Source: CAISIP01 sp965278985
Lineage (GTDB): Bacteria; Pseudomonadota; Gammaproteobacteria; Burkholderiales; Burkholderiaceae_C
Direction: 5' to 3'
Length of the DNA stretch: 64,000 nt
Assembly: GCA_965278985.1 (NCBI GenBank)
Contig: OZ257131.1
Location: 5,208,001-5,272,000, forward strand
Positions within the stretch are counted from its first letter, which is position 1. Each line of letters starts with the position of its first letter. A program made the position numbers and the translations under genes. Below are positions 34,559 to 43,650 of this stretch, in pieces. The notes beneath the pieces are model-generated. The model was not told the DNA's origin, did no database searches, and saw only the letters and a program-made list of their open reading frames with translations.

Positions 34559-36277
34559 GTGACAGACAAACGAAATCGTACTGTCATGACCCCGGTCTGG
34601 TTGGTGCTTTGGTCATCGGCGCTCGCTTTAACGTGGCTATTGCCCAACCACTTCCCTCCCTGGAGCACTTTCCACAGCGACGCCTGGATGGCGTTCGTCA
34701 GCGTAGGGGGCGCTTTCGCGGTTCTGCTACGCGGCCGCTTCAGCCTGCAGTGGCATGGCCTAGCCTCCCTGGCCTTGGTGCTAATCTTTGTACCATGGCT
34801 TCAGTTTTCCTTCGATCTGTTGCCATTTGCCGGCCAAGCTTGGATCACGTCAGCCTACCTGTTGGGTTTTCTTGGCGCGATGCTGATGGGATCCTCTTGG
34901 GAGGAGGCCACTCCTTTGCAGCTCGCCCATGCATTGATGGCCGCTGTATGTATTGCATCGGCGGTATCGGTAGGGTTGCAGTTCTATACCTGGCTCGGTT
35001 TGCGCGGGGTGGATTCGGACCTGATGAACATCTGGTCCATTGAACTCGACGGGCAGCGTCCGTACGCGAATCTAGGTCAACCCAACCAGCTTGCGACATT
35101 GTTGGCATGGGGGTTGGCGGCGTGCCTCTGGTTTCATGCCACGGGCAAACTGAGTGGTGTTGTCGTTGCGTTGATCGCGGCTTTTTTGCTGACCGGCCTG
35201 GCGTTGACGCAGTCACGTACGGGGTGGTTGATCGCGACGACATTGACTCTCGGGACATGGTATTGGCGCCGCATATGGGCGTCGCGACGCTTGCCTTGGG
35301 TAAGTCTCGCGCTGTACCTCTTCTTCCTGGCCTGCCCCTTTATCCTCGGAGCATTGCACGAGTCGCTGTTGTTGGGTCAGGACCAAAACTATGCGCGATA
35401 TCAGCAGATCGACGGGCTACGTCTCGCAGCGTGGCGCGTATTTGCCACCGCAATTCTCGAGCGCCCATGGTTCGGATATGGATGGACGGAAATCACAGGA
35501 GCGCAAGTTGCTGTATCTGCTTTGACAGAGCCGCTGCACAGTCGATTTGCCCATTCTCATAATTTGTTTTTAGACCTGCTGGTCTGGAATGGAATTCCAT
35601 TGGGTTTGGTAATCTGTATTGCCATGATCGGATGGTTCTGGACGCGCTTCCGTGCCATCCGACATCCGCAAGATGCTGCTGTTTTCATGCTTCTGGTTGC
35701 AGTGGGAATCCATGCGATGCTCGAATTGCCTTTGCACCACGCATACTTTCTTCTTCCGGCCGGAATGGCCATTGGCATCCTGGATAAAAGGTTGGCCATG
35801 CGACCCGTATTCGTCACCACTCGTTGGTTAGCCGGCATACCTTGGGGCGTGGGGGCGGTGGTATTGGGCTTGGTGATTTCGGACTATCTCCGCGTGGAGG
35901 CGAGTTACAACGCGGTGCGATTCGAGCAGGCGCGCATCGGTGTCGCCAAGACGGGGATTGGTGGACCGCCGGAGGTCGTATTGCTGACGCAAATGCGTGA
36001 ACTGGTCAACCTGGGCCGTTTCAAACGGCACCCGGGCATGAGCGAGCGAGAAATGAAGTGGATGACGGACATGGTTCGTACGCAACCCACAAGCAGTGGC
36101 CTCTATCAACTCGCTGGAGCGATGGCGATGAATGATCGCCCTCAAGACGCGCTGCTCTGGCTCACGAAGATCTGTGGGATCACCGATGCCGAGGACTGCT
36201 TGAATCTGAAAAATGCATGGCTGCGCGAGGGCCGGAGTGACAAGCGCATCGCGGCCGTGCCATGGCCAGACCAATAG
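34559..36277 (+). CDS. PglL-type O-oligosaccharyltransferase (Wzy/O-antigen ligase superfamily), first copy
   Basis: A 572-residue polytopic membrane protein with about 11-12 hydrophobic segments. It has the PglL_A element YANLGQPNQLATLLAWGLA, the Wzy-type loop LERPWFGYGWTEI and FAHSHNLFLDLLVWNGIPLG with its key histidine, and a long C-terminal soluble part (about 430-572). PglL and TfpW enzymes move lipid-linked glycans onto pilin in the periplasm, and its place just after pilA supports that. The GTG at 34559 has GGAAG upstream; an ATG at 34586 is possible. Base composition is lower in GC than most of the window (31 of 60 GC in 34801-34860). Confidence 0.87.
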   Translation: MTDKRNRTVMTPVWLVLWSSALALTWLLPNHFPPWSTFHSDAWMAFVSVGGAFAVLLRGRFSLQWHGLASLALVLIFVPWLQFSFDLLPFAGQAWITSAYLLGFLGAMLMGSSWEEATPLQLAHALMAAVCIASAVSVGLQFYTWLGLRGVDSDLMNIWSIELDGQRPYANLGQPNQLATLLAWGLAACLWFHATGKLSGVVVALIAAFLLTGLALTQSRTGWLIATTLTLGTWYWRRIWASRRLPWVSLALYLFFLACPFILGALHESLLLGQDQNYARYQQIDGLRLAAWRVFATAILERPWFGYGWTEITGAQVAVSALTEPLHSRFAHSHNLFLDLLVWNGIPLGLVICIAMIGWFWTRFRAIRHPQDAAVFMLLVAVGIHAMLELPLHHAYFLLPAGMAIGILDKRLAMRPVFVTTRWLAGIPWGVGAVVLGLVISDYLRVEASYNAVRFEQARIGVAKTGIGGPPEVVLLTQMRELVNLGRFKRHPGMSEREMKWMTDMVRTQPTSSGLYQLAGAMAMNDRPQDALLWLTKICGITDAEDCLNLKNAWLREGRSDKRIAAVPWPDQ

Positions 36278-37809
36278 CAGTGGAAGGCGGGAAACGCACG
36301 CTCCCGCGCGATGGGTCGAGCGATATCGATGTAGATGATCGGGTTGTTTGCTTGATCCTCGCCGCAGTACTGGCAGCGCCGTGGTTGAATCCCTTTGCCG
36401 TTGGACCGTTGCCGGCGTTCGTTCCCTGGGTAACCTCCGCGGCAGTGGTGGCCGGCGCGCTCCCAATGTACGGAATCCGGAGGGATAGCACTACTTTATT
36501 TGCCAATTCGTGGCTGATGGCCGCGACCCTCAGTGCGGTTGTTGGACTCCTCCAGTATTTCGGCCTGGCGCAGTCGCTGTCGCCTTGGGTCAATCTGCCT
36601 GGCGCGGGCGAGGTGTACGCCAATCTTCGCCAGCGCAACCAGTTTGCCACCTTGATGGGAATCGGACTTGCATCGCTCCTTTGGTGTGCCATCCATCCAG
36701 AACGTTTTGCAAAAGCGCGGGCATGGCTTGTTGTAGCAATGTTGCTGTCGACTGGCACGGCGGCATCTTCGTCGCGCACCGGCATGTTGCAGATGGCGCT
36801 ATTGGTGCTGCTCGTCGTGGCGTGGGGCGATTGGAACAAGCCGCAGCTGAGGAATATGTTGCTCGCGGCGGTGTTGGCCTACTTCATTGCCCCTTTCCTG
36901 CTACCCCTCTTGGCAGGCCTGGACCCCTCCACCGTCGGCGTCTTCTCCCGCCTCCGCGACGGCGACGCCCTCTGCTCCAGCCGCCTCACCCTCTGGTCCA
37001 ACGTCATCGACCTCATCGGCCAGAAGCCCTGGCTCGGCTGGGGCTGGGGCGAGCTTGACTACGCGCACTTCGTCACCCTGTACTCCGGCCCGCGCTTCTG
37101 CGACATCCTGGACAACGCGCACAACCTGCCGCTGCATCTGGCGGTGGAACTCGGGGTGCCGGTGGCGGTGGCGGTGTGCTCAGTGGGATTGCACCTGGTG
37201 TGGCGGTTGAAGCCCTGGCGCGAGACGCGATCGGAGCGCAAGCTGGCCTGGGCGGTGCTGGCCCTCATCCTGCTACACAGCATGCTCGAATACCCGCTAT
37301 GGTACGGGCCCTTCCAGATCGCGGTGGTGCTGTGTGCGTGGATCCTCTGGTCCACGCGCGCCGGAGCGCCTGTGCCAGGCACAGCGGCCGAAGCGCCGCG
37401 ATGGCGTGCGTTCGTGCTGGGCGGCTGTGCGCTAGCCCTTGGCGCGATCGCCTACGCCGCCTGGGACTACCACCGCATCAGCCAGCTCTACAAGGAGCCC
37501 AGCCGCCGCGCCGCCGCCTACCGCGAGGACACACTGCAGAAAGCACAGCAGTCCTGGCTGTTCCGCAACCAGGTGGACTTCGCCGAGTTGACCACGACGG
37601 CTTTGACCCCCGGCACCGCGCCCCGCGTGCACGCGATGGCCACGCGGCTGCTGCATTTTTCGCCGGAGCCGCGGGTGGTGCAGCCGCTGATCGAGAGTGC
37701 GGTGATGCTGGGGCGCAATGACGAGGCGCTGTATTACCTCGAACGCTTCAAGGCCGCGTTCCCCAAGGAGCACGCGGCCTGGGCGAAGGCGCTCAAGGCC
37801 GTCCCCTGA
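36262..37809 (+). CDS. PglL-type O-oligosaccharyltransferase, second copy
   Basis: A 515-residue paralogue of the preceding protein with YANLRQRNQFATLMGIGLAS, LIGQKPWLGWGWGELDYAHF and LDNAHNLPLHLAVELGVP in matching order, and a C-terminal periplasmic part with the Wzy_C_2-like outline. It overlaps the first copy by 16 bp. Composition changes inside the gene: up to about 36890 it resembles the GC-poorer upstream gene, and after that it is strongly GC-rich (41 of 60 GC in 37021-37080). This suggests a recombination joint within the coding sequence. Whether both copies act on pilin or one acts as O-antigen ligase or polymerase is not decided. Confidence 0.84.
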   Translation: MARPIAVEGGKRTLPRDGSSDIDVDDRVVCLILAAVLAAPWLNPFAVGPLPAFVPWVTSAAVVAGALPMYGIRRDSTTLFANSWLMAATLSAVVGLLQYFGLAQSLSPWVNLPGAGEVYANLRQRNQFATLMGIGLASLLWCAIHPERFAKARAWLVVAMLLSTGTAASSSRTGMLQMALLVLLVVAWGDWNKPQLRNMLLAAVLAYFIAPFLLPLLAGLDPSTVGVFSRLRDGDALCSSRLTLWSNVIDLIGQKPWLGWGWGELDYAHFVTLYSGPRFCDILDNAHNLPLHLAVELGVPVAVAVCSVGLHLVWRLKPWRETRSERKLAWAVLALILLHSMLEYPLWYGPFQIAVVLCAWILWSTRAGAPVPGTAAEAPRWRAFVLGGCALALGAIAYAAWDYHRISQLYKEPSRRAAAYREDTLQKAQQSWLFRNQVDFAELTTTALTPGTAPRVHAMATRLLHFSPEPRVVQPLIESAVMLGRNDEALYYLERFKAAFPKEHAAWAKALKAVP

Positions 37810-37830
37810 GCACGCGCAGCCGCGCCCCGC

Positions 37831-38319
37831 TCAGCCCTGCGCCGGTGCGGCCACGTAGTCGCCGGACTTGCCGCCATGCTTCTCCATCAGCCGCACGTCC
37901 GTGATGGTCATGGCCCGATCCGCCGCCTTGCACATGTCGTAGATGGTCAGCAGCGCCACCTGCACGGCGGTGAGCGCCTCCATCTCCACGCCCGTGGCCC
38001 CCACGGTTTCCACGCGCGCGGTGCAGATAACGGCGGGTGCGTCCACCTCCACCGCGAAATCGACGACCACCCGCGTCAATGCCAGCGGATGGCACAGCGG
38101 AATCAGGTCGCTGGTGCGCTTGGCACCCTGGATGCCGGCGATGCGCGCGATGCCCAGCACGTCGCCCTTGGCGGCGGTGCCCTGCTGGATGATGGCCAGC
38201 GTGGTGCCCAGCATGCGGATGCGTCCCTGGGCGATGGCGATGCGGTGGGTCTGCGGCTTGCCGGCCACGTCCACCATGTGGGCCTGGCCCTGGGCGTCGA
38301 AATGCGTGAGTGTCTTCAT
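37831..38319 (-). CDS. moaC: Cyclic pyranopterin monophosphate synthase MoaC
   Basis: A 162-residue enzyme of molybdenum cofactor synthesis that converts the MoaA product to cyclic pyranopterin monophosphate. It shows KGDVLGIARIAGIQGAKRT, the active-site DLIPLCHPLALT, and GVEMEALTAVQVALLTIYDMCKA with the conserved Lys-Ala. The ATG at 38319 is used; a TTG six bases upstream is the longer alternative. It is on the opposite strand between the pilin glycosylation genes and the pilin accessory gene, with no functional link to either. Confidence 0.96.
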   Translation of the reverse strand: MKTLTHFDAQGQAHMVDVAGKPQTHRIAIAQGRIRMLGTTLAIIQQGTAAKGDVLGIARIAGIQGAKRTSDLIPLCHPLALTRVVVDFAVEVDAPAVICTARVETVGATGVEMEALTAVQVALLTIYDMCKAADRAMTITDVRLMEKHGGKSGDYVAAPAQG

Positions 38320-38381
38320 GGACAATGTAGGAAGAGGCTGTGGCCCATGGCCGGCGGCCGGGACCCGGTAGTTGGTGCGCG

Positions 38382-39230
38382 ATGCAAATGGAAACCGGGC
38401 TTTACGACGGATTCAAACGCTTCTTGCATCATACGGCTATGCATCTGGCTGACCCTGCCGCCCTGTCACCGTCCACCCGCTGGCGACAGCGCGCGCGGGC
38501 CAGCCTGTGGCACCTGGGCCTCAGCCTGTTGGTCGCTGCGGCCGCGGCGGTGCTCGTGTTCGGCCTGTGGTACCCGTACCCCTACCGCGATACCTCGGGC
38601 GGCCGCGAGCTGTTCCGACTGGTGGTCGCGGTGGATGTGGTGGTCGGGCCACTCATCACCCTCGTCATCTTCAATCCGCTCAAGCCCTGGCGCGTCATGC
38701 GACGCGACCTCGCTGTCGTGGGCCTCGTGCAACTGGCCGCGTTGGGGTACGGGCTCTGGACGGTGTATGCCGCGCGGCCCGTGCACCTGGTCTTCGAGTA
38801 CCACCGCTTCCAGGTGGTGCATGCCATCGACATCCCGTCCGCATCGCTGCAGCAGGCGCCCACCGCGTTGCAAGCCCTGCCCATGACCGGCCCCACGCTG
38901 CTGAGCCTGCGGCCCTTCAAGAACAACGCCGAGATGATGGAGTCCACCACGCAGGCCATGGCCGGCCTGCCGCAGGCCGCGATGCCGCAGCTCTGGCGGG
39001 GTTATGCCGACGCGCGGGCGGAAGTGTTGCAGGCCGCGAAGCCGCTGGCGGAACTCCGCGCGCGCTTCGCCGCTCAGAATGGTCTCATCGACGCTGCGGT
39101 CGCCGCATCCGGCCGACCGCCCGACACGCTGGGCTTCGTGCCCATGATCGACCGCCAGCTGTACTGGACCGTGCTGGTGGACCGCCGCAGTGGCGACGTG
39201 GTCGGCTTCTTGCCCCTGGACTCGTTTTGA
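38382..39230 (+). CDS. TfpX/TfpZ-family type IV pilin accessory protein
   Basis: A membrane protein of about 282 residues. Helices are LGLSLLVAAAAAVLVFGLWYP, FRLVVAVDVVVGPLITLVIFNP and LAVVGLVQLAALGYGLWTVY, followed by a periplasmic part of about 150 residues (FEYHRFQVVHAIDIP...). The VDVVVGPLITLVIF segment is a hallmark of the TfpX/TfpZ accessory proteins that act with particular pilins in assembly. Starts at 38382, 38388 and 38439 are all possible; none has a strong ribosome binding site. It belongs functionally with pilA despite the moaC gene between them. The next gene overlaps its stop (TTGA). Confidence 0.8.
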   Translation: MQMETGLYDGFKRFLHHTAMHLADPAALSPSTRWRQRARASLWHLGLSLLVAAAAAVLVFGLWYPYPYRDTSGGRELFRLVVAVDVVVGPLITLVIFNPLKPWRVMRRDLAVVGLVQLAALGYGLWTVYAARPVHLVFEYHRFQVVHAIDIPSASLQQAPTALQALPMTGPTLLSLRPFKNNAEMMESTTQAMAGLPQAAMPQLWRGYADARAEVLQAAKPLAELRARFAAQNGLIDAAVAASGRPPDTLGFVPMIDRQLYWTVLVDRRSGDVVGFLPLDSF

Positions 39231-40798
39231 ACGCTTTTGCACACCTTCCCGCCTTCCGCAAACCGGTGCTCACCCTGCTGTGCGCCGCGCTGTGCTGGAC
39301 CTCCGGCCCTGCGCTGCATGCGCAGACGCCACCGGCCGCCGGCGCCGTGCGCTCCGGCGGTGGCCTGCCGACGCTGGGCGACGGCAGCGAGATGACGACC
39401 AGTGCCGAGCGCAAGATCGGCGACGGCATCGCCAAGGACATGTACCGCGACCCCGACTACCTGGACGACCCGGTGCTGGTGGACTATGTGCAGAGCATCT
39501 GGCAGCCCTTGATCGCCTCCGCCAAGGCACGTGGCGACATCTCGCCCGAGCTCGAGCAGCGATTCGCCTGGGAAATCCTGCTCGGCCGCGACCGGCAGGT
39601 GAATGCCTTCGCGCTGCCAGGTGGCTATTTCGGCCTGTACCTGGGCCTGATCGCCATCGTGTCCAGCCGCGACGAGCTGGCCTCGGTGCTCGGCCATGAA
39701 CTCAGCCACGTCACGCAGCGGCACATCTCGCGCATGATGACCAAGCAGGGCTCGCAGTTGCCCTGGCTGATCGGTGCGATGGTGCTCGGGGCGCTGGCCG
39801 CCAGCAAGAACCCGGATGCCGCCAGTGCGGCCATCGTGGGCGGGCAGGCGGTCATGGCACAGAACACCTTGAACTTCTCGCGCGACATGGAACGCGAGGC
39901 CGACCGCATGGGCCTGGGCGTGATGTCCGATGCGGGCTTCGAGGTGCGCGGCTTCGTGGGCATGTTCGAGAAGCTGCAGAATGCCTCGCGGCTCAACGAT
40001 AACGGCGACTTCCCGTACCTGCGTAGCCACCCGTTGACGACGGAGCGTATCGCCGACATGCAGTCGCGCCTGGCGGGTGTGCCCACGGCGCCGACGGTGA
40101 TGACCATGGAGCAGGCGATGATCGGCGCGCGGGCCCGCGTGTTGTCCAACACCAGCGTGGATGCGATGCGGCGCACGCTGTCCGAAGTGGGCAGCACGCA
40201 GGTGGCGGCCGCGCCCGCCGCGCGCCAGGCCGCCGTGCTCTACGGCGCCGTGCTGGCATCCGCCAGGCAGCGCGACTTCCCGACCGCCAAGGACAACCTG
40301 CAGAAACTGACAACGCTGGTCGCGGCGCAACCTGCGCAGGGCCAGGAGGCCGCGCAGCGCTTGGTCACGTTGCTGGCGGCCGAGCTGGCACTGCAGACCG
40401 GTGACCCGGTGCCCGAATTCCAGACCAAGGGGCGTGCCGAACTGCTCTACGGCACCCAGGCCATGGTGCGCGACGGCCGCGCACGCGATGCCGCGCAGCA
40501 GCTGCAGACCTGGGTGGCCCTGCACCCGCGCGATGCCGGTGCGTGGCAGCAGCTCGCGGCGGCGAATGCTTCGCAGGGGCTGCAGCTGCGCGCCTTGCGT
40601 GCCGAGGCCGAAGCCCGTGTCGCGCAGCTGGACAACCAGGCCGCGCTGGACCGCCTCAAGGCCGCGCAGCAATATGCGCGCAGCCCCCAGGGCCGGGCGG
40701 GGCTGGACTACATCGAGGCGTCGATCGTGGACACGCGCGCGCGCCAGATCGAGTCACAGATTCGTGAGCGGGCGCGCGAAGACGCGCTCAAGCGCTGA
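39227..40798 (+). CDS. BepA-like M48 metallopeptidase with TPR tail
   Basis: A periplasmic protease/chaperone of about 523 residues. After a signal sequence (RKPVLTLLCAALCWTSGPALHAQ) comes the M48 domain with VLGHELSHVTQRH (zinc site) and DMEREADRMG supplying the third ligand. The C-terminal 230 residues are TPR-like (ARQAAVLYGAVLASARQRDF and following). BepA proteins assist and quality-control outer-membrane protein assembly, including LptD. The start is read as TTG at 39227, overlapping the upstream stop codon; a GTG at 39266 is the alternative. The 3' end overlaps the convergent small membrane-protein gene by 45 bp. Confidence 0.9.
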   Translation: MNAFAHLPAFRKPVLTLLCAALCWTSGPALHAQTPPAAGAVRSGGGLPTLGDGSEMTTSAERKIGDGIAKDMYRDPDYLDDPVLVDYVQSIWQPLIASAKARGDISPELEQRFAWEILLGRDRQVNAFALPGGYFGLYLGLIAIVSSRDELASVLGHELSHVTQRHISRMMTKQGSQLPWLIGAMVLGALAASKNPDAASAAIVGGQAVMAQNTLNFSRDMEREADRMGLGVMSDAGFEVRGFVGMFEKLQNASRLNDNGDFPYLRSHPLTTERIADMQSRLAGVPTAPTVMTMEQAMIGARARVLSNTSVDAMRRTLSEVGSTQVAAAPAARQAAVLYGAVLASARQRDFPTAKDNLQKLTTLVAAQPAQGQEAAQRLVTLLAAELALQTGDPVPEFQTKGRAELLYGTQAMVRDGRARDAAQQLQTWVALHPRDAGAWQQLAAANASQGLQLRALRAEAEARVAQLDNQAALDRLKAAQQYARSPQGRAGLDYIEASIVDTRARQIESQIRERAREDALKR

Positions 40799-41122
40799 GT
40801 CGATCACCAGCCCCAGCACCGAATACACCAGCGAGCCCACCAGCGCGGCGCCGAAGCCGCGCACGTGGAAGCCGTCGCCCAGCAGCTCGCCGGCCATCCA
40901 GAACATGCCGGCGTTGATGATGAAGAGGAACAGGCCCAGCGTGACGACGGTCACCGGCAGGGTCAGCACGATCAGGATCGGACGCAGGATGGTGTTGAGC
41001 AGCCCGATCACGAAGGCCGCCAGCAGGGCCCAGCCGAAGCCTTCCACCTGCACCCCGCCATAGACCGAGGTGATGGCCAGCAGCGCCACCGCGCTGAGCA
41101 GCCATTTCGCAAGGAGTTTCAT
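40754..41122 (-). CDS. Small four-helix membrane protein (phage holin superfamily IV type)
   Basis: A 122-residue protein with four hydrophobic segments: LLAKWLLSAVALLAITSVYG, FGWALLAAFVIGLLNTILRPIL, LPVTVVTLGLFLFIINAGMFWM and FGAALVGSLVYSVLGLVID. The ATG at 41122 has AAGGAG-type sequence nearby on the plus strand only, but it gives the conserved N-terminus; the frame extends upstream without similarity. The family is widespread in bacterial chromosomes and is named for likeness to mycobacteriophage holins; its cellular role is not known. It overlaps the M48 peptidase gene tail to tail. Confidence 0.82.
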   Translation of the reverse strand: MKLLAKWLLSAVALLAITSVYGGVQVEGFGWALLAAFVIGLLNTILRPILIVLTLPVTVVTLGLFLFIINAGMFWMAGELLGDGFHVRGFGAALVGSLVYSVLGLVIDSALERVFARPLTNL

Positions 41123-41200
41123 GCAGGCCAGCATACCAGCCCTGCCTCGGTGGTGGCGATGGCTGCGGGGGTAAGATCGCCACCCCTTCGCAGACCATCC

Positions 41201-41641
41201 ATGGCAGGCATCCACATCACCGACATCGAGTCGGCCATCAACTACTGGCGCGAGAAGTCGCCGCCGGGCGACGGTATCTCGTTGTCGCCCGAGGTGCGGG
41301 CACTGGCCGAGGTGTACGCGCTGATGGTCTTCTTCCACGAGACGCTGGCCGACGAATTCAGTTTTCCGGCCAAGGCCTACGCCGCCTGGCTGGCGTGGTA
41401 CAACACCACCCCCGATACCCCCTGCATCGCGATCTGCTCCACCAGCCAGGGCGACGAAGAATGCAAGGGCTGTGGCCGCAGCTTCGAAGAGGTGCAGCTG
41501 TGGCCCCAGATGCGCCCGGCCGAGAAGCGCGCCACCTGGCGCCGCATCCAGCAGGAAGGCCAGGCCTGGCGCTTCAACCGCTATGCCGAGCGCGCTGCCG
41601 AGAACAAGGGCCTGCCGCCTACTTCCACTGCAGCGGCGTGA
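41201..41641 (+). CDS. DUF3717-DUF1289 protein
   Basis: A 146-residue protein of two small domains. The first (IHITDIESAINYWREKSPPG to about residue 50) matches DUF3717. The second carries the cysteine cluster CIAICSTSQGDEECKGCGRS (about 74-93) followed by WPQMRPAEKRATWRRI, the DUF1289 pattern, which probably binds a metal or Fe-S cluster. Both families are of unknown function. The ATG at 41201 fits the DUF3717 start. It converges on yaeQ and overlaps it by 23 bp. Confidence 0.82.
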   Translation: MAGIHITDIESAINYWREKSPPGDGISLSPEVRALAEVYALMVFFHETLADEFSFPAKAYAAWLAWYNTTPDTPCIAICSTSQGDEECKGCGRSFEEVQLWPQMRPAEKRATWRRIQQEGQAWRFNRYAERAAENKGLPPTSTAAA

Positions 41642-42179
41642 TGTCCACCGTGTTCTTCTCGTCCCCGAGCATCAGGCTGCCCTCCTGCACCGTGGCTTGC
41701 AGCTGCATGCTGCGCTGGGCCAGCACCGACAGCGACTGCGCCGTCGCGGTGGGGATGCGGTAGACCGACAGGTTGCGGCTGCGTGCCAGCTTGTTCTCCA
41801 CGCCACGCCACCAGATCTCCGACGCGCTGCCGAAGGCGTAGAGCACCACCTGGTCGGCCTTGCTGCAGGCCTTGAGCAGGGGTTTCTCCTCGGGCTGGCC
41901 GACCTCGATCCACAGCCGGGTGCGGCCCGTGAAATCGCGCAGCCACACGTCCGGCTCGTCCGGGTCCGACAGTCCCGCACCGAAGGCCAGCGTGCCGTCG
42001 CCGCCGCACACCGTCTGCAGCGTGTGGGCCTGCAGGGCCAGCGCGACCAGCCGCACCATCATGCGCTCGTCGGTTTCGCTGGGGTGGCGCGCTAGCGTCA
42101 GCGCATGGTCGGCGTAGTAAGCGTGGTCGATGTCGGCGACCTGCAGGTTGGCCTTGAAGATGGTGGATTTCAGCGCCAT
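41619..42179 (-). CDS. yaeQ: YaeQ-family protein
   Basis: A 186-residue protein that begins MALKSTIFKANLQVADIDHAYYADH and includes PDVWLRDFTGRTRLWIEVGQP, the typical PD-(D/E)XK-like core of YaeQ. Members were reported as RfaH-like suppressors in E. coli and have a nuclease-like fold; activity is unclear. Its ATG shares one base with the purB stop (TGATG), so the two are translationally coupled. Confidence 0.92.
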   Translation of the reverse strand: MALKSTIFKANLQVADIDHAYYADHALTLARHPSETDERMMVRLVALALQAHTLQTVCGGDGTLAFGAGLSDPDEPDVWLRDFTGRTRLWIEVGQPEEKPLLKACSKADQVVLYAFGSASEIWWRGVENKLARSRNLSVYRIPTATAQSLSVLAQRSMQLQATVQEGSLMLGDEKNTVDITPLQWK

Positions 42180-43582
42180 CAGACCCGCCGCGCCAGTTCG
42201 GCGGCCTTGCCCACGTAGGTGGCGGGCGTCATCTCCAGCAACCGTTGCTTGTCGGCATCGGGAATCGCCAGCCCCTGGATGAAGCCCTGCATGAGGTCCT
42301 TCGTCATCGGCGCACCGCGAGTGAACTTCTTCAGCTGCTCGTACGGCTGTTCCAGCCCGTAGCGCCGCATGACCGTCTGGATGGGCTCGGCCAGCACCTC
42401 CCAGGACGCTTCCAGGTCTGCGGCCGTCGCGGCCTCGTTCAGCTCCAGCTTGTCCAGGCCCGCAGCCATGGACTCGTAGGCCAGCACGGCATATCCCAGC
42501 GCCACACCCATGTTGCGCAGCACGGTGGAATCGGTCAGGTCGCGCTGCCAGCGGCTGATCGGCAGCTTCTCGCTCAGGTGGCGCAGCAGCGCATTGGCCA
42601 GGCCCAGGTTGCCCTCTGCGTTCTCGAAGTCGATGGGGTTGACCTTGTGCGGCATGGTGCTGGAGCCCACCTCGCCCTCGCGCAGCCGCTGCTTGAAGTA
42701 GCCCAAGCTCACATAGCCCCATACATCGCGCGCCCAGTCGATCAGGATGGTGTTGGCGCGCGCCACCGCATCGAACAGCTCGGCCATGTAGTCGTGCGGC
42801 TCGATCTGGATGCTGAAGGGCTGGAAGTGCAGGCCCAGGCCCCAGTTCTGCAGGCTGGCCTCGGGTCCGGGCTCGGGCGTCTCGACCACGCGCTTGGCGA
42901 ATGCCTCCCAGTCGAAGTCGGGCCAGGCCGACATGTGGGCGTTGTAGTTGCCCACGGCGCCGTTCATCTTGCCCAGGATCTTCACGGCGGCGATGCGGTC
43001 GCAGGCGGCCTGCAGCCGCACCACCACGTTGGCGATCTCCTTGCCCACGGTGGTGGGGCTGGCGGTCTGGCCGTGCGTGCGGCTCAGCATCGGCACATCG
43101 GCATAGTTGCGCGCCATCTCGCGCAGCTTGAGCAGCAGGCGGTCCAGCGTGGGCAGCAGCACCACGTTGCGCGCGGCGCGCAGCTGCAATGCGTGGCTGG
43201 TGTTGTTGATGTCTTCGCTGGTGCAGGCGAAGTGCACGAACTCGCTGGCCTTCAGCAGCTCGGGCCGGGCCTCGAACTTCGACTTGATCCAGTATTCGAC
43301 CGCCTTCACGTCGTGGTTGGTGGTCTTCTCGATCTGCTTGATGGCCTTGGCATCGTCCTCGTCGAAGTTTTTCACCAGCCCTTGCAGGTAGGTGCGTGCA
43401 CCCGCGCTCAAAGGTTTGAATTCGGCAAAACCGGCATCGCTGAGCTGCACGAACCAGGCGATTTCCACCTGCACGCGGCGGTGCATGTAGCCCTGTTCGC
43501 TCATCAGGGGGCGCAGTTTGGCGAGTTTGGCGGCGTAACGGCCGTCCAGCGGCGACAGGGCCGACAAGGCAGAGGAGGTCAT
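42179..43582 (-). CDS. purB: Adenylosuccinate lyase
   Basis: A 467-residue enzyme of purine synthesis (SAICAR to AICAR, and adenylosuccinate to AMP). It begins MTSSALSALSPLDGRYAAK, has TSEDINNTSHALQL, the base region SRTHGQTASPT and the lyase signature GSSTMPHKVNPIDFENAEGN. The ATG at 43582 gives normal length, with AGGAGG-like sequence context on the opposite strand only. The upstream frame continues into an intergenic region without similarity. It is cotranscribed with yaeQ. Confidence 0.97.
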   Translation of the reverse strand: MTSSALSALSPLDGRYAAKLAKLRPLMSEQGYMHRRVQVEIAWFVQLSDAGFAEFKPLSAGARTYLQGLVKNFDEDDAKAIKQIEKTTNHDVKAVEYWIKSKFEARPELLKASEFVHFACTSEDINNTSHALQLRAARNVVLLPTLDRLLLKLREMARNYADVPMLSRTHGQTASPTTVGKEIANVVVRLQAACDRIAAVKILGKMNGAVGNYNAHMSAWPDFDWEAFAKRVVETPEPGPEASLQNWGLGLHFQPFSIQIEPHDYMAELFDAVARANTILIDWARDVWGYVSLGYFKQRLREGEVGSSTMPHKVNPIDFENAEGNLGLANALLRHLSEKLPISRWQRDLTDSTVLRNMGVALGYAVLAYESMAAGLDKLELNEAATAADLEASWEVLAEPIQTVMRRYGLEQPYEQLKKFTRGAPMTKDLMQGFIQGLAIPDADKQRLLEMTPATYVGKAAELARRV

Positions 43583-43650
43583 CCCCGAATTGTAGGTGGC
43601 ACCCCAGCCCGCGCCATGCCCTGCGCGCGCCGTGGCGGCAGGGGGCAAGC

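Noticed and set aside
38507..39226. N-terminal extension of the M48 peptidase by 240 residues
   Set aside because: This part is an alternate frame of the pilin accessory gene; a signal peptide begins just after the TTG at 39227.
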